Positions 16,173-25,448 of a stretch of 64,000 nt of DNA are shown one piece after another. Both the position numbers and the translations under genes were made by a program. The notes under the pieces were generated by a model, which saw only the letters and a program-made list of their open reading frames with translations, was not told the origin of the DNA and made no database searches. The stretch's first letter is position 1, and the number at the start of each line of letters is the position of its first letter. The DNA is taken from NCBI RefSeq assembly GCF_001267405.1, contig NZ_CP012369.1:2010001-2074000 (forward strand), in the 5' to 3' direction. The DNA comes from Moorella thermoacetica (GTDB lineage Bacteria > Bacillota > DSM-521 > Neomoorellales > Neomoorellaceae).

Positions 16173-17269
16173 CAAGCGCCAGTCCTCCTTTGCCCTCGCA
16201 CCCAGGCTACCAGCAGCAACAGCAGGGGTAGAATAAATTGCCAGGTCAAGGTCCAACCAGGTTCTACCATCAATAAATCCTGCCGGATCTCGCTGATGTT
16301 TCTATACATAAATGCTGCTAGAGCCGTATTTAAGGCCCCTAGGGGCGCCACCAGGGGCCGGTACTCTTTCAGACCGGTAACAGTAGCCAGGCCCAGGGCG
16401 ACCACATAGAAGTTCAAGGTTATTTTAATAAAGACACCGGCGACCCAGATAGCCAGGAAAAGGACCTCTATCCTCTCCAAAAACTGGCCCAGGGAGACAA
16501 CCCTGGCCAGGTTATAACCGGCAAAGGTCAGGCTGCTGGCTTCGCAGGCACCAAAGACGAGGATTACGCCCATAGTAACTAGACCGAGGAAAAAGGCGAT
16601 CCCCACCAGACCGCTAATGAGGCTCCACCCCAGGGACCGGGGTGGGTTGACGAAGGCACCATAAGTGGCCAGGATAATCACCTGGCCCAGGAAGGGCCAG
16701 GTGATTAGGGTTCCTCCCAGGACCGGCCGGATGCCGTTTTCTAGAAAAGGAAAGATATTCCTTAAAGACATTTCCGGAGTCGAAAAGAGAAGGATCACAA
16801 AAATAAAAGCGACCAGCAGGGGCATGATAAAATCTGTGCAGCGGGCGATAACCTCCAGGCCGTTGCGGGCGGCATAAATAGCCACGGCGACAATACTGAA
16901 GGCAAAGAATAAACACGGCGTCTCCGGCATTACCGCGGTCGTTAGAAACTCGCTGAACTCCCGGATGACCACGGCGTTGAGTAAGAAAAAACCCAGGACA
17001 AACACCATGGCCACCATTTTGCCGGCCAAGCGTCCTAAAATCAACTCGCAGTATTGAAACAGGGTATAATGGGGAAAGCGCTGGGCCAGCAGGTAAATAC
17101 CCAGTGCCGGCACTCCGGCGGCCATTGTAGCCAGGATAACCGCCAACCAGGCGTCCTGACGGGCACGTAAAGCCAGAAGGGCCGGCAAAAAGAGGATGGC
17201 CGTGGGCAGGATGGCAAACCATAGCAGAACGCTTGCCTGGCGGGGGCTGATATAACCCTCTTCCCGCAA
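16172..17269 (-). CDS. GerAB/ArcD-family spore germination permease
   Basis: B subunit of a germinant receptor, a member of the APC superfamily. The 365-aa protein is almost entirely hydrophobic with about ten membrane helices, beginning SPRQASVLLWFAILPTAILFLP and ending FILPLLLLLVAWVRGQRRTG. The TTG at 17269 immediately follows the stop codon of the A-subunit gene with no gap, so translation is probably coupled. It likely binds the nutrient germinant. Confidence 0.9.
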   Translation of the reverse strand: MREEGYISPRQASVLLWFAILPTAILFLPALLALRARQDAWLAVILATMAAGVPALGIYLLAQRFPHYTLFQYCELILGRLAGKMVAMVFVLGFFLLNAVVIREFSEFLTTAVMPETPCLFFAFSIVAVAIYAARNGLEVIARCTDFIMPLLVAFIFVILLFSTPEMSLRNIFPFLENGIRPVLGGTLITWPFLGQVIILATYGAFVNPPRSLGWSLISGLVGIAFFLGLVTMGVILVFGACEASSLTFAGYNLARVVSLGQFLERIEVLFLAIWVAGVFIKITLNFYVVALGLATVTGLKEYRPLVAPLGALNTALAAFMYRNISEIRQDLLMVEPGWTLTWQFILPLLLLLVAWVRGQRRTGA

Positions 17270-18952
17270 TTAAGACTCGCCCCTTTCAGGCGCAGGATTA
17301 GAACTGGCCGGCGGCGTAGGCTTCAGACCTGCCCCCTGGCGGACGGGGTCGCGGTAGCCGATTTGGCTGGGCCGGGAGTTCATGGCCCAGCGGGGCACCC
17401 GGACCACGACATCTTTAAAGTCACTAAAATTCCAGGGTGCCACCGGCGCCAGGTAGGGTACGCCGAAGGAGCGCAAGGTATTGAGGTGTACAAGGATGGC
17501 CAGCAGGCCGAGCATGATACCGTAAAAGCCAAGGGTTCCCGCCAGGATAAGCATGATGAAACGGAGCAGGCGCAAAGTAATGGCCATGGAGTAAGAGGGT
17601 GTGGCAAAGGAGCTGATCCCCGTCATAGCCACGACAATGACCATGGCCGGGGAAACCAGGCTAGCGCTGACTGCCGCCTCGCCGATGACCAAGGCGCCGA
17701 CAATGCTCACCGCCTGGCCCACCGGACGCGGCAGGCGCACGCCGGCCTCCCGCAGGAGTTCAAAGGTCAGCTCTATCAACAGGGCCTCCACCAAGGCAGG
17801 GAAGGGAATCCCTTCTCGCTGGGAAGCCACCTTCACCAGCAGGTTAGTAGGCAGCATCTCCTGGTGAAAGGTAGTGACGGCCACGTACACAGCCGGCAGT
17901 AAGAGGGCGATATTCAGGGCTACGAATCGGGCTAAACGTAAGAAACTGGAAAGATAATAGCGTTCATAGTAATCCTCGCTGGCCTGAAGGAACTGGACAA
18001 AAACGGTGGGCACAATGAGGGCGAAGGGCGTGCCGTCAATAAGGATGCCCACCCGCCCCTCCAACAGGGCGGCAGCCACTTTGTCCGGTCGCTCCGTGTG
18101 GTCGATCTGGGGAAAAGGGGAATCCGGGTTGTCTTCGATCAGTTCCTCAATATAGGCGCTCTCCAGGACGCCGTCAATTTGAATGCGCTCCAGGCGCCGG
18201 CGCACCTCCCGCACCACCGCCGGGTCAGCCAGGTCCTCTATGTAAGTAATGACAATGTTGGTCATGGTGTAGCGACCCAGGCAGACAGTCTCCATCTTCA
18301 GGGACGGGGTTTTCAGGCGCCGGCGGATAAGGGAGGTGTTGGTGCGCAGGCTCTCGATAAAACTCTCCCTGGGGCCACGAACTACGCTTTCGGTAATGGG
18401 TTCTTCGACGGCACGGTGCTCCCAGGCCCTGGTGCTCAAGGCCAGGCCCTTGTTAAACCCGTCTAGGATCAAGACTGTATCACCGTTGAGGACGTGCTTA
18501 ACCAAACTCCCCATGTTGTCAACCACGGCCACGTCCGTCATAGGCATGACCATCTCCATAACCGCCGTCAGGTCCCGGGTTCTTTCCGCCAGGGAGCGGG
18601 CCAGTTCCGCAGGTGCCTGCTGCAGAGTCCGCACCAGAGTGTCCTCGATCAGCTTTTTATCAGCCAGGCCGTCGATATAAAAAAGGGCTACCTTGACGGC
18701 CTGGCCCAGGTAAAAATCGCGACGGACCACATCGCTGCACTTGGCGAATATATTTTGTAGCTGCTCCAGGTTGAGCTTGAGCTCGGCCGTAAGCCGGTAC
18801 TCTTCCAGGGGCGGGTAAGGCGCCGTGTGTTTATTCCCGCTGCCAGGCTGGCCCTGTTTATCTTTATTGTTATCTTGCTTGCCCTGTTGGGTCGGCTTTT
18901 GCCGGCGGCGGAAAAGGGCCGCCCGCAGGGGTCTACGGTAAGGACCGGGCAA
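17270..18952 (-). CDS. GerA-family spore germination receptor subunit
   Basis: A subunit of the germinant receptor. After a basic, Gln/Lys/Asn-rich N-terminus (to about residue 45) comes the large soluble GerA domain (RRDFYLGQAVKVALFYIDGLADKKLIED, VLILDGFNKGLALSTRAWEHRAVEEPITESVVRGPRESFIESLRTNTSLIRRRLK) and then about five membrane helices from roughly residue 300 to 510. The length of 560 aa is normal. The start is TTG at 18952 after AGGAGGGAGAAACT. It heads a minus-strand gerA-gerB-gerC operon, expected to be expressed in the forespore, though I cannot assign a convincing sigma-G promoter. Confidence 0.92.
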   Translation of the reverse strand: MPGPYRRPLRAALFRRRQKPTQQGKQDNNKDKQGQPGSGNKHTAPYPPLEEYRLTAELKLNLEQLQNIFAKCSDVVRRDFYLGQAVKVALFYIDGLADKKLIEDTLVRTLQQAPAELARSLAERTRDLTAVMEMVMPMTDVAVVDNMGSLVKHVLNGDTVLILDGFNKGLALSTRAWEHRAVEEPITESVVRGPRESFIESLRTNTSLIRRRLKTPSLKMETVCLGRYTMTNIVITYIEDLADPAVVREVRRRLERIQIDGVLESAYIEELIEDNPDSPFPQIDHTERPDKVAAALLEGRVGILIDGTPFALIVPTVFVQFLQASEDYYERYYLSSFLRLARFVALNIALLLPAVYVAVTTFHQEMLPTNLLVKVASQREGIPFPALVEALLIELTFELLREAGVRLPRPVGQAVSIVGALVIGEAAVSASLVSPAMVIVVAMTGISSFATPSYSMAITLRLLRFIMLILAGTLGFYGIMLGLLAILVHLNTLRSFGVPYLAPVAPWNFSDFKDVVVRVPRWAMNSRPSQIGYRDPVRQGAGLKPTPPASSNPAPERGES

Positions 18953-19086
18953 AGTTTCTCCCTCCTGTACGCGGGATAACAGTAGTAAACCCGAAGTCAG
19001 TTCTTTTCATATAAGTTATCCTTGGCCGGGAGAGGAGAAATTATGCGCCCGGGGAAGAGCAGGGGGGCTCGAAAATGACTTTTCGT

Positions 19087-19122
19087 AAAAGCCCCTTTCG
19101 CTTTCTGCCGAAAGGGGCTTTT
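19087..19122. terminator. Bidirectional terminator between the purine and ger operons
   Basis: A 14-bp stem AAAAGCCCCTTTCG/CGAAAGGGGCTTTT (19087-19100 with 19109-19122) with an 8-nt loop. It lies 18 bp after the purD stop codon and ends the purine operon on the minus strand. Confidence 0.85.
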
Positions 19123-19140
19123 ATCTTAAATTTAAATTAT

Positions 19141-20406
19141 TTAAGTTGCCTCCAAGGCCCAACGGCCGATATCCCGGCGGTAGTGCATTCCCTGGAAGTG
19201 GATGGCCCTGATACTGTCATAAACGCGGTCCAAAGCGGCCCGTAAATCTTTACCCCGGGCGGTTACACACACCACCCGGCCCCCGGACGTTACGACCTGG
19301 CCGTCCACCAGGGCGGTGCCGGCGTGGAAGACTTCCACCCCCGGTGCCACTGCCTCCAATCCCGTAATAAAATCACCCTTGGCGTACGGGCCCGGATAAC
19401 CGCCCGCCGCCAGGACCACCCCGGCGGCGGCACCGGGGTACCAGGCGATCCTCGTTTCCGCCAGCTCACCGTTGACGGCAGCTAGCATCAGCTCCACCAG
19501 GTCGCTTGCCAAAAGGAGCATCAGGGGCTGGGTTTCCGGGTCGCCGAAGCGACAGTTGAACTCCAGGACTTTGGGACCTTCCCGGGTAAGCATCAGCCCG
19601 GCGTAAAGGACGCCCCGGTAGGGGTGCCCGGCTGCGGCCATGGTCCGGATAACCGGCCGGAGAACCCTTTCTTCCACCTGGGCGGCAATCTCCGGGGTAT
19701 AGAAGGGCACCGGCGCGTAGGCGCCCATGCCGCCGGTATTGGGGCCGGTATCCCCTTCCCCCACCCGCTTATGGTCCTGGGAAGGGAGGAGGGGAATAGC
19801 TGTTTTCCCATCGCACAGGGCCAGGATGCTGACTTCTTCCCCTTCCAGGCGTTCTTCGAGGATTACCCTCCGGCCGGCGGGACCAAATTTGCCTCCAAAC
19901 ATATCCCGGACCGCTGCTCGGGCCGTAGCCGCGTCCGGGGCCACCACCACGCCCTTGCCGGCTGCCAGGCCGTCGGCCTTGACCACCACCGGTCCGGGGT
20001 GTTCCTCCAGGTAGGCCAGGGCCGGACCGGGCTCCGTAAAGGTAGCGTGGGCAGCCGTGGGGATGCCTGCTTCCTGCATCAACTCTTTGGCGAAAATCTT
20101 GCTTCCTTCCAGCCGGGCCGCTCCCCGGGAGGGGCCAAAGATTGGCAGGCCGGCCGCCTGGAAGGCGTCGACGATACCGGCCACCAGGGGGGCCTCGGGA
20201 CCGACGACGGTGAGATCTATGGCAGCCCGACGGGCGAAGTCCAGCAGGCCGGTAATATCATCGGCAGCAATGGGCACACAGTAGGCCAGGCCGGCGATGC
20301 CGGCGTTGCCCGGGGCGCAGTAGATTTCCGTAACCCTGGGACTCCGGGCAATCTTCCAGACCAGGGCGTGTTCCCGGCCGCCGCCGCCAACTACCAGGAT
20401 ACGCAT
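19141..20406 (-). CDS. purD: Phosphoribosylamine-glycine ligase
   Basis: GAR synthetase, ATP-grasp enzyme for step 2 of purine synthesis. The start MRILVVGGGGREHALVWKI, VGPEAPLVAGIVD, PVVVKADGLAAGKGVVVA and VLEFNCRFGDPETQPLM are hallmark motifs. The 421-aa length is typical. It is the last gene of the purine operon, 16 bp after purH, followed by a strong terminator. Confidence 0.97.
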   Translation of the reverse strand: MRILVVGGGGREHALVWKIARSPRVTEIYCAPGNAGIAGLAYCVPIAADDITGLLDFARRAAIDLTVVGPEAPLVAGIVDAFQAAGLPIFGPSRGAARLEGSKIFAKELMQEAGIPTAAHATFTEPGPALAYLEEHPGPVVVKADGLAAGKGVVVAPDAATARAAVRDMFGGKFGPAGRRVILEERLEGEEVSILALCDGKTAIPLLPSQDHKRVGEGDTGPNTGGMGAYAPVPFYTPEIAAQVEERVLRPVIRTMAAAGHPYRGVLYAGLMLTREGPKVLEFNCRFGDPETQPLMLLLASDLVELMLAAVNGELAETRIAWYPGAAAGVVLAAGGYPGPYAKGDFITGLEAVAPGVEVFHAGTALVDGQVVTSGGRVVCVTARGKDLRAALDRVYDSIRAIHFQGMHYRRDIGRWALEAT

Positions 20407-20422
20407 CTTCCAGTGCCCTCCT

Positions 20423-21964
20423 TTAATGCCGGAAGTGGCGGATGCCGGTGAAAACCATGGCTATACCCGCGGCATCGGCAGCCCTGATCGACTCCTCGTC
20501 GCGGATAGAGCCGCCGGGCTGGATGATGGCTGTGATCCCGGCCCCGGCCGCCAGTTCCACGGTGTCGCCGAAGGGGAAGAAGGCGTCGGAAGCCAGAACG
20601 GCGCCTTTAGCCCGGGCCCCGGCCTGCTCCAGGGCGATGCGAGCCGCCCCCACCCGGTTCATCTGGCCGGCGCCGATACCCAGGGTGACGCCGTCCCTGG
20701 CCACCACGATGGCGTTGGACTTGACGTGTTTGACTACCTGCCAGGCGAAGAGCAGGTCGGCCATCTCTTTGGCTTCAGGTTTACGGGCGGTTACCATCTT
20801 GAGGCTCTCCGGCTCGAGGACATGGTAGTCCGGCTCCTGGACCAGGAAGCCGCCGCTGACGGGCCTTATCTGGTATTCCCGGGTACGGCAACCCGCCCTC
20901 TCACCCGCGGCCAGAAGGCGCAGGTTGGATTTGCTTTTCAGGATCGCCATGGCTTCCGGGGTAAAAGACGGGGCGATGACTGCTTCCAGGAATATCTCCG
21001 TCATGGCCCCGGCCATTTCGCCGTCCACCGGCCGGTTGCAGGCGACGATGCCGCCAAAGGCGGAAACGGGGTCGGCAGCGTAAGCCAGGCGGTAGGCCGC
21101 AGCCGGGGTACTTGCCCGGGCGACCCCGCAGGGGTTGGTATGTTTGATGATCGCCACCACCGGTTCTTTGAAGTCACAGGCCAGGTTCCAGGCGGCGTCC
21201 AGGTCCATGAGGTTATTATATGAAAGCTCCTTGCCCTGGAGCTGCCGGGCCCCGGCCAGGGTGCCGGGGGGTGGGGCGGGCAAGCGGTAGAAAGCGGCCC
21301 CCTGGTGGGGGTTCTCGCCGTAGCGCAGGTCCTGGACCTTTTCACCGCTTAAGACGAAGCTGGCCGGGAAGGGTTCTTCATTGCGCATGAGGCGCTGGAA
21401 ATAGGCCGCAATGGCCGCGTCGTAGGCGGCGGTATGGGCGAAGGCCGCCGCCGCCAGGCGGCGCCTGGTCTCCGGGCTCAAGCTTCCTTTCTCCCTCAGT
21501 TCCGTTAACACCTCATTGTAACTGGCCGGGTCGACGATAATACCCACCCTCTCGTGGTTCTTGGCCGCCGCCCTGACCATGGCCGGGCCGCCGATGTCGA
21601 TGTTTTCAATGGCCTCCGCCGGCGTCACTCCGGGCCGGGCGATAGTTTCCCGGAAGGGGTAGAGGTTGACCACCACCAGGTCGATGGGCTGGATGCCCTG
21701 CTCCTGGAGCTGGGCCAGGTGTTCGGGGGTCGGCCGGGCCAGGATGCCGCCGTGGATCTTCGGGTGCAGGGTCTTGACCCGGCCGTCAAGGATCTCGGGA
21801 AAGCCGGTGACGGCTGCCACTTCGGTCACAGGCAGGCCGGCTGCGATTAAGGTGCGGGCCGTGCCGCCGGTGGAAAGGAGTTCCCAGCCCAGTTCCACCA
21901 GGCCGCGGGCCAGTTCCACCAGACCGGTTTTGTCGGAGACGCTGATTAGAGCCCTTTTAGACAT
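20423..21964 (-). CDS. purH: AICAR formyltransferase / IMP cyclohydrolase
   Basis: Bifunctional enzyme for the last two steps to IMP. The N-terminal cyclohydrolase domain has [29 protein letters not shown] and [19 protein letters not shown]; the C-terminal formyltransferase has [72 protein letters not shown] and [14 protein letters not shown]. At 513 aa it is full length. It uses 10-formyl-tetrahydrofolate, which in an acetogen comes from the Wood-Ljungdahl methyl branch. Confidence 0.97.
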   Translation of the reverse strand: MSKRALISVSDKTGLVELARGLVELGWELLSTGGTARTLIAAGLPVTEVAAVTGFPEILDGRVKTLHPKIHGGILARPTPEHLAQLQEQGIQPIDLVVVNLYPFRETIARPGVTPAEAIENIDIGGPAMVRAAAKNHERVGIIVDPASYNEVLTELREKGSLSPETRRRLAAAAFAHTAAYDAAIAAYFQRLMRNEEPFPASFVLSGEKVQDLRYGENPHQGAAFYRLPAPPPGTLAGARQLQGKELSYNNLMDLDAAWNLACDFKEPVVAIIKHTNPCGVARASTPAAAYRLAYAADPVSAFGGIVACNRPVDGEMAGAMTEIFLEAVIAPSFTPEAMAILKSKSNLRLLAAGERAGCRTREYQIRPVSGGFLVQEPDYHVLEPESLKMVTARKPEAKEMADLLFAWQVVKHVKSNAIVVARDGVTLGIGAGQMNRVGAARIALEQAGARAKGAVLASDAFFPFGDTVELAAGAGITAIIQPGGSIRDEESIRAADAAGIAMVFTGIRHFRH

Positions 21965-22153
21965 ATGTTTTAAACCTGCCTCCCTTTCAATTGCTGAAAC
22001 ATCCCTAACTCTACCATGCCACTAAAGGTTCCCCTCAAGCGCTGGTTGCGCCCAATTCCAAGGCCTTCGCTCCGCAGGCCTTGGGCCGGATAAAATCGAC
22101 GCACCACCATGGCGTAACATCAAATTTTCCTGTTCGATGGTAGAGCGGCTCCT
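21965..22153 (-). repeat. purN-purH spacer with operon repeat fragment
   Basis: No gene. The end nearest purN (22136-22157) carries the boundary motif GAAGGAGCCGCTC (minus-strand reading), matching those after hisZ and purF. A CCAAGGCCT...AGGCCTTGG hairpin lies at about 22058-22084. The last 20 bp hold the purH ribosome site. Confidence 0.4.
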
Positions 22154-22771
22154 TCAAATTCTTACTATTACCCGCCGGCCCCGGAGTTCTACCCGGCCTT
22201 CGGCCAACCACTTGATCACCCGGGGGTAGAGGCGATGCTCCTCCGCCAGGATGCGGGCGGCCAGGGTTTCCGGGGTATCATCGTTCCGGACCGGTACTAC
22301 GGCCTGGGCGATGATGGGGCCGGTGTCCATGCCGGCGTCGACAAAGTGGACGGTGCAGCCGGAAAACTTGACGCCGTACTCCAGGGCCTGACGCTGGGCG
22401 TTAAGCCCCGGGAAAGCAGGCAACAGGGCCGGGTGGATGTTGATGACCGCTCCCGGGAACTGTTCCAGAAACTCCCGGCCCAGGAGGCGCATAAAACCGG
22501 CCAGGGCTACCAGTTCCACCCCCTCTTTTTTCAGGGCCGTCGCCAGGGCCAGGTCATAGGCCTGCCGTGAAGGATATTCCCCGGGCGCGAGGCAGAAGGC
22601 TTTCAACCCCCGTTCCCGGGCCAGCTCCAGGGCGCGGGCCTCCGGCCGGTCGCTTATGACCGCCTGGATGCGGGCCGGCACCTCCCCAGCCTCTATAGCA
22701 GCGGCAATGGCCTCCATGTTGCTGCCGCGGCCGGAAACCAGAATGCCAATGGGTAAAGTTGACGCAACCAT
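22154..22771 (-). CDS. purN: Phosphoribosylglycinamide formyltransferase
   Basis: GAR transformylase using 10-formyl-tetrahydrofolate (purine step 3). Motifs: IGILVSGRGSNMEAI, catalytic region GFMRLLGREFLEQFPGAVINIHPALLPAFPG with the Asn and His, and GCTVHFVDAGMDTGPIIAQAVVPV with the Asp. The ATG at 22771 follows GGGGGAGGAAGGGCTC, giving 205 aa, the usual length; a longer frame to 22849 would overlap purM and is rejected. The gap to purM is 16 bp. Confidence 0.96.
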   Translation of the reverse strand: MVASTLPIGILVSGRGSNMEAIAAAIEAGEVPARIQAVISDRPEARALELARERGLKAFCLAPGEYPSRQAYDLALATALKKEGVELVALAGFMRLLGREFLEQFPGAVINIHPALLPAFPGLNAQRQALEYGVKFSGCTVHFVDAGMDTGPIIAQAVVPVRNDDTPETLAARILAEEHRLYPRVIKWLAEGRVELRGRRVIVRI

Positions 22772-22787
22772 GAGCCCTTCCTCCCCC

Positions 22788-23840
22788 TTATTGCAAACCG
22801 GGCACAAATTCCACTTCCCGCCGGCCGGGAATAACCTCACCAACGACAAAAACCTTCTCGCCTGCGGCCTCCAACCGGGACTTTACCCTGCCGGCGTCGC
22901 TTTCCTCAACCACCACCAGCATCCCCAGACCCATATTGAAGGTGCGGTACATTTCTTCCTCAGGCACCCTGCCGGTAGCCTGGATGAGCCGGAAAGCGGG
23001 CGGCACCGGCCAGCTGCGCCGATCCAGGCGCAGGCTGCAACCCGGCGGCAGGATGCGCGGCGGGTTCTCAATCAGCCCACCGCCGGTGATGTGGGCCAGG
23101 CCCTTTATAAGTCCTTCTTTCAGCAAGGGTAAAATACTGGCCACATAAATCCGCGTCGGTTCCAGGAGTTCTTCTCCCAGGGTTCGGCCCAGTTCCGGCA
23201 GTTTCCGTTCCAGGGTATAACCGGCTTCCACCAACAAAACCCGCCGGGCCAGGGAAAAGCCATTGGAATGCAGGCCACTGGATGCCAGTCCCAGGACTAC
23301 CTGCCCGGGCCGGATGCGGCTACCGTCCAAAAGCTCCTCCCGTTCCACAACACCGACGGCAAATCCGGCCAGGTCGTATTCATCCTCCCGGTAAAAGCCG
23401 GGCATCTCGGCCGTCTCGCCGCCGATGAGGGCGCAACCAGCCCGGCGGCACCCTTCGGCCACCCCGGCGACAATCCGGGCCACCCTTTCCGGCACCATTT
23501 TGCCCACGGCCAGGTAGTCCAGGAAAAAGAGGGGTTCGGCCCCCTGGACCAGGATGTCGTTGACGCACATGGCCACGGCGTCGATGCCGATGGTGTCGTG
23601 CCGGTCCAGGCTAAAGGCTATCTTCAGCTTCGTCCCCACCCCGTCGGTCCCGGCCACCAGCACCGGCTGCCGGTAACGCCCCGCCTCCAGGGCAAAGAGG
23701 CCGCCGAAGCCACCCAGGTCCCCCAGCACCCCCGGCCGGAAGGTCCGGCGGACATGCTCTTTCATTAATTCGACGGCGCGGTTGCCGGCGGCGATATCCA
23801 CGCCGGCGGCAGCATAGGTGAAGCCTTCCCCAGCTACCAT
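22788..23840 (-). CDS. purM: Phosphoribosylformylglycinamidine cyclo-ligase
   Basis: AIR synthetase, purine step 5. It starts with [25 protein letters not shown] and contains [56 protein letters not shown] and [17 protein letters not shown], all diagnostic of PurM. Length 350 aa is standard. It follows purF after a 171-bp spacer containing a repeat fragment. Confidence 0.97.
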
Positions 23841-24011
23841 AATGTCCCCCTCCGAAAATAACTCTATCGCCGGTTGGCATTGTCTCCCTCGCTTCCGACA
23901 AATGCCAACCAGGCATTTTCATGCCCTCGTTGGTGGCGGCGTGCCGCCATGAGCGGCTCTTCAGTAAAGTTAGTCCTGCAAACCAAAAGCCAGCCTGTTA
24001 AACCTTGACCC
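23841..24011 (-). repeat. purM-purF spacer with operon repeat fragment
   Basis: No gene. Reading on the minus strand after the purF stop there is GAAGAGCCGCTCATGGCGGC (23943-23962), the boundary motif, then a series of short hairpins including GGCATGAAAATGCC and an imperfect pair around GGTTGGCATTTGTC and GACAATGCCAACC (about 23872-23922). GGAGGGGG ahead of 23840 is the purM ribosome site. Confidence 0.45.
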
Positions 24012-25448
24012 CTACCCTTCCAGGCTGTACTTGGTAGCCTCCTCCGGGGAAGGGATGGGGATGGGGTAGCGGCCGGTGAAGCAGGCGGCGCAGAAGTCTT
24101 CCATCCCCCTCTGCACGGAACGAAACAACCCTTCCAGGCTGAGGTAGTGGAGACTGTCGGCATCCACATGGCGGCGGATGTCCTCCAGGGGATACCGGGC
24201 GGCAATGAGCTCTCCCCGGGCGCTGGTATCAATGCCGTAGTAACAGGGATACAGGACCGGCGGCGAGGCCACCAGCAGGTGCACCTCCCGGACCCCGGCC
24301 TGGCGCAGCATGGCTACTATCCTCCGGCTGGTGGTTCCCCGGACCAGGGAGTCATCAATTATAATAACCCTTTTATCCTTTAAGATGGGCTTGATAGGGT
24401 TGAGCTTCAAGCGCACCCCCAGGTCCCGCATCTCCTGGGTGGGCTGGATGAAGGTCCGGCCGACGTAGCGGTTTTTCATCAACCCCTCCACAAAGGGCAG
24501 GCCGGCCACCTCGGCATAGCCGGCGGCGGCGGCAATACCGGAGTCGGGTACCGGAATGACGGCGTCGGCCGCCACCCGGTATTCCCGGGCTAGATTCCGG
24601 CCCAGTTCCCGCCGCACCAGGTTGACGGTCTCGCCGTCCAGGATGCTATCCGGCCGGGCAAAGTAGACATATTCAAAAATGCAGTGGGCCCGGTGGGCCG
24701 CCCGGGGTCCCTGGAGGGAACGCACCCCCCGGCTGTCGATAATGACAATCTCCCCGGGTTCCAGATCGCGGACAAAATCGGCCCCCAGGGTATCCAGGGC
24801 GCAGGACTCCGAGGCCAGGATCCAGGCCCCATCCATCCTGCCCAGGCACAGGGGCCGGACACCATGGGGATCACGGACGCCGATGAGTTGTTCCTCGGTC
24901 ATGACCACCAGGGAATAAGCACCGCGAAGCTCTTCCTGGCAATGGAGCAAGGCTGCTTCGACGGGCTCCTGGCTGTGGCGGGCGATAAGGTTAACGATGA
25001 TTTCACTATCGGTGGAGGACTGGAAGATAGACCCGCTGGCTCCAAGCTCCCGCCGCAGCTCGCTGGCGTTGGTCAGGTTACCGTTATGGGCGATGGCCAC
25101 CATGCCCCTGAGGTAGCGGAAGACCAGGGGCTGGGCGTTGACCAGGGAACTGGCACCAGTGGTGGAGTAACGCACGTGGCCGATGGCCACGTCACCATGT
25201 AAAGCCCGAAGGTTGTCCCGGTTAAAGACCTCCGCCACCAGCCCCATACCCTTGTGGACGGCGATATGGCGGCCGTTGGCCACGGCGATACCAGCGCTCT
25301 CCTGGCCGCGGTGCTGGAGGGCAAAGAGTCCGTAGTAGGCCAGCCGGGCCACGTCCTGGCCCGGAGCGTAGATGCCAAAGACACCGCACTCCTCGTGCCA
25401 GGATGACATCCTTACCGGGCCATCAGCACCGGTATGCTCTCCCGCCAT
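24012..25448 (-). CDS. purF: Amidophosphoribosyltransferase
   Basis: Commits PRPP to purine synthesis by glutamine-dependent formation of phosphoribosylamine. It is of the Bacillus type: an N-terminal nucleophile Cys in [12 protein letters not shown] preceded by a short propeptide, [12 protein letters not shown], and the PRPP-binding stretch [19 protein letters not shown]. Cysteines in [15 protein letters not shown] and [14 protein letters not shown] fit the [4Fe-4S]-containing class. The ATG at 25448 has GAGGAGATGGGG upstream; another ATG at 25409, after the purL stop, would give a shorter propeptide. It overlaps purL by 37 bp with the longer start. Confidence 0.96.
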   Translation of the reverse strand: MAGEHTGADGPVRMSSWHEECGVFGIYAPGQDVARLAYYGLFALQHRGQESAGIAVANGRHIAVHKGMGLVAEVFNRDNLRALHGDVAIGHVRYSTTGASSLVNAQPLVFRYLRGMVAIAHNGNLTNASELRRELGASGSIFQSSTDSEIIVNLIARHSQEPVEAALLHCQEELRGAYSLVVMTEEQLIGVRDPHGVRPLCLGRMDGAWILASESCALDTLGADFVRDLEPGEIVIIDSRGVRSLQGPRAAHRAHCIFEYVYFARPDSILDGETVNLVRRELGRNLAREYRVAADAVIPVPDSGIAAAAGYAEVAGLPFVEGLMKNRYVGRTFIQPTQEMRDLGVRLKLNPIKPILKDKRVIIIDDSLVRGTTSRRIVAMLRQAGVREVHLLVASPPVLYPCYYGIDTSARGELIAARYPLEDIRRHVDADSLHYLSLEGLFRSVQRGMEDFCAACFTGRYPIPIPSPEEATKYSLEG

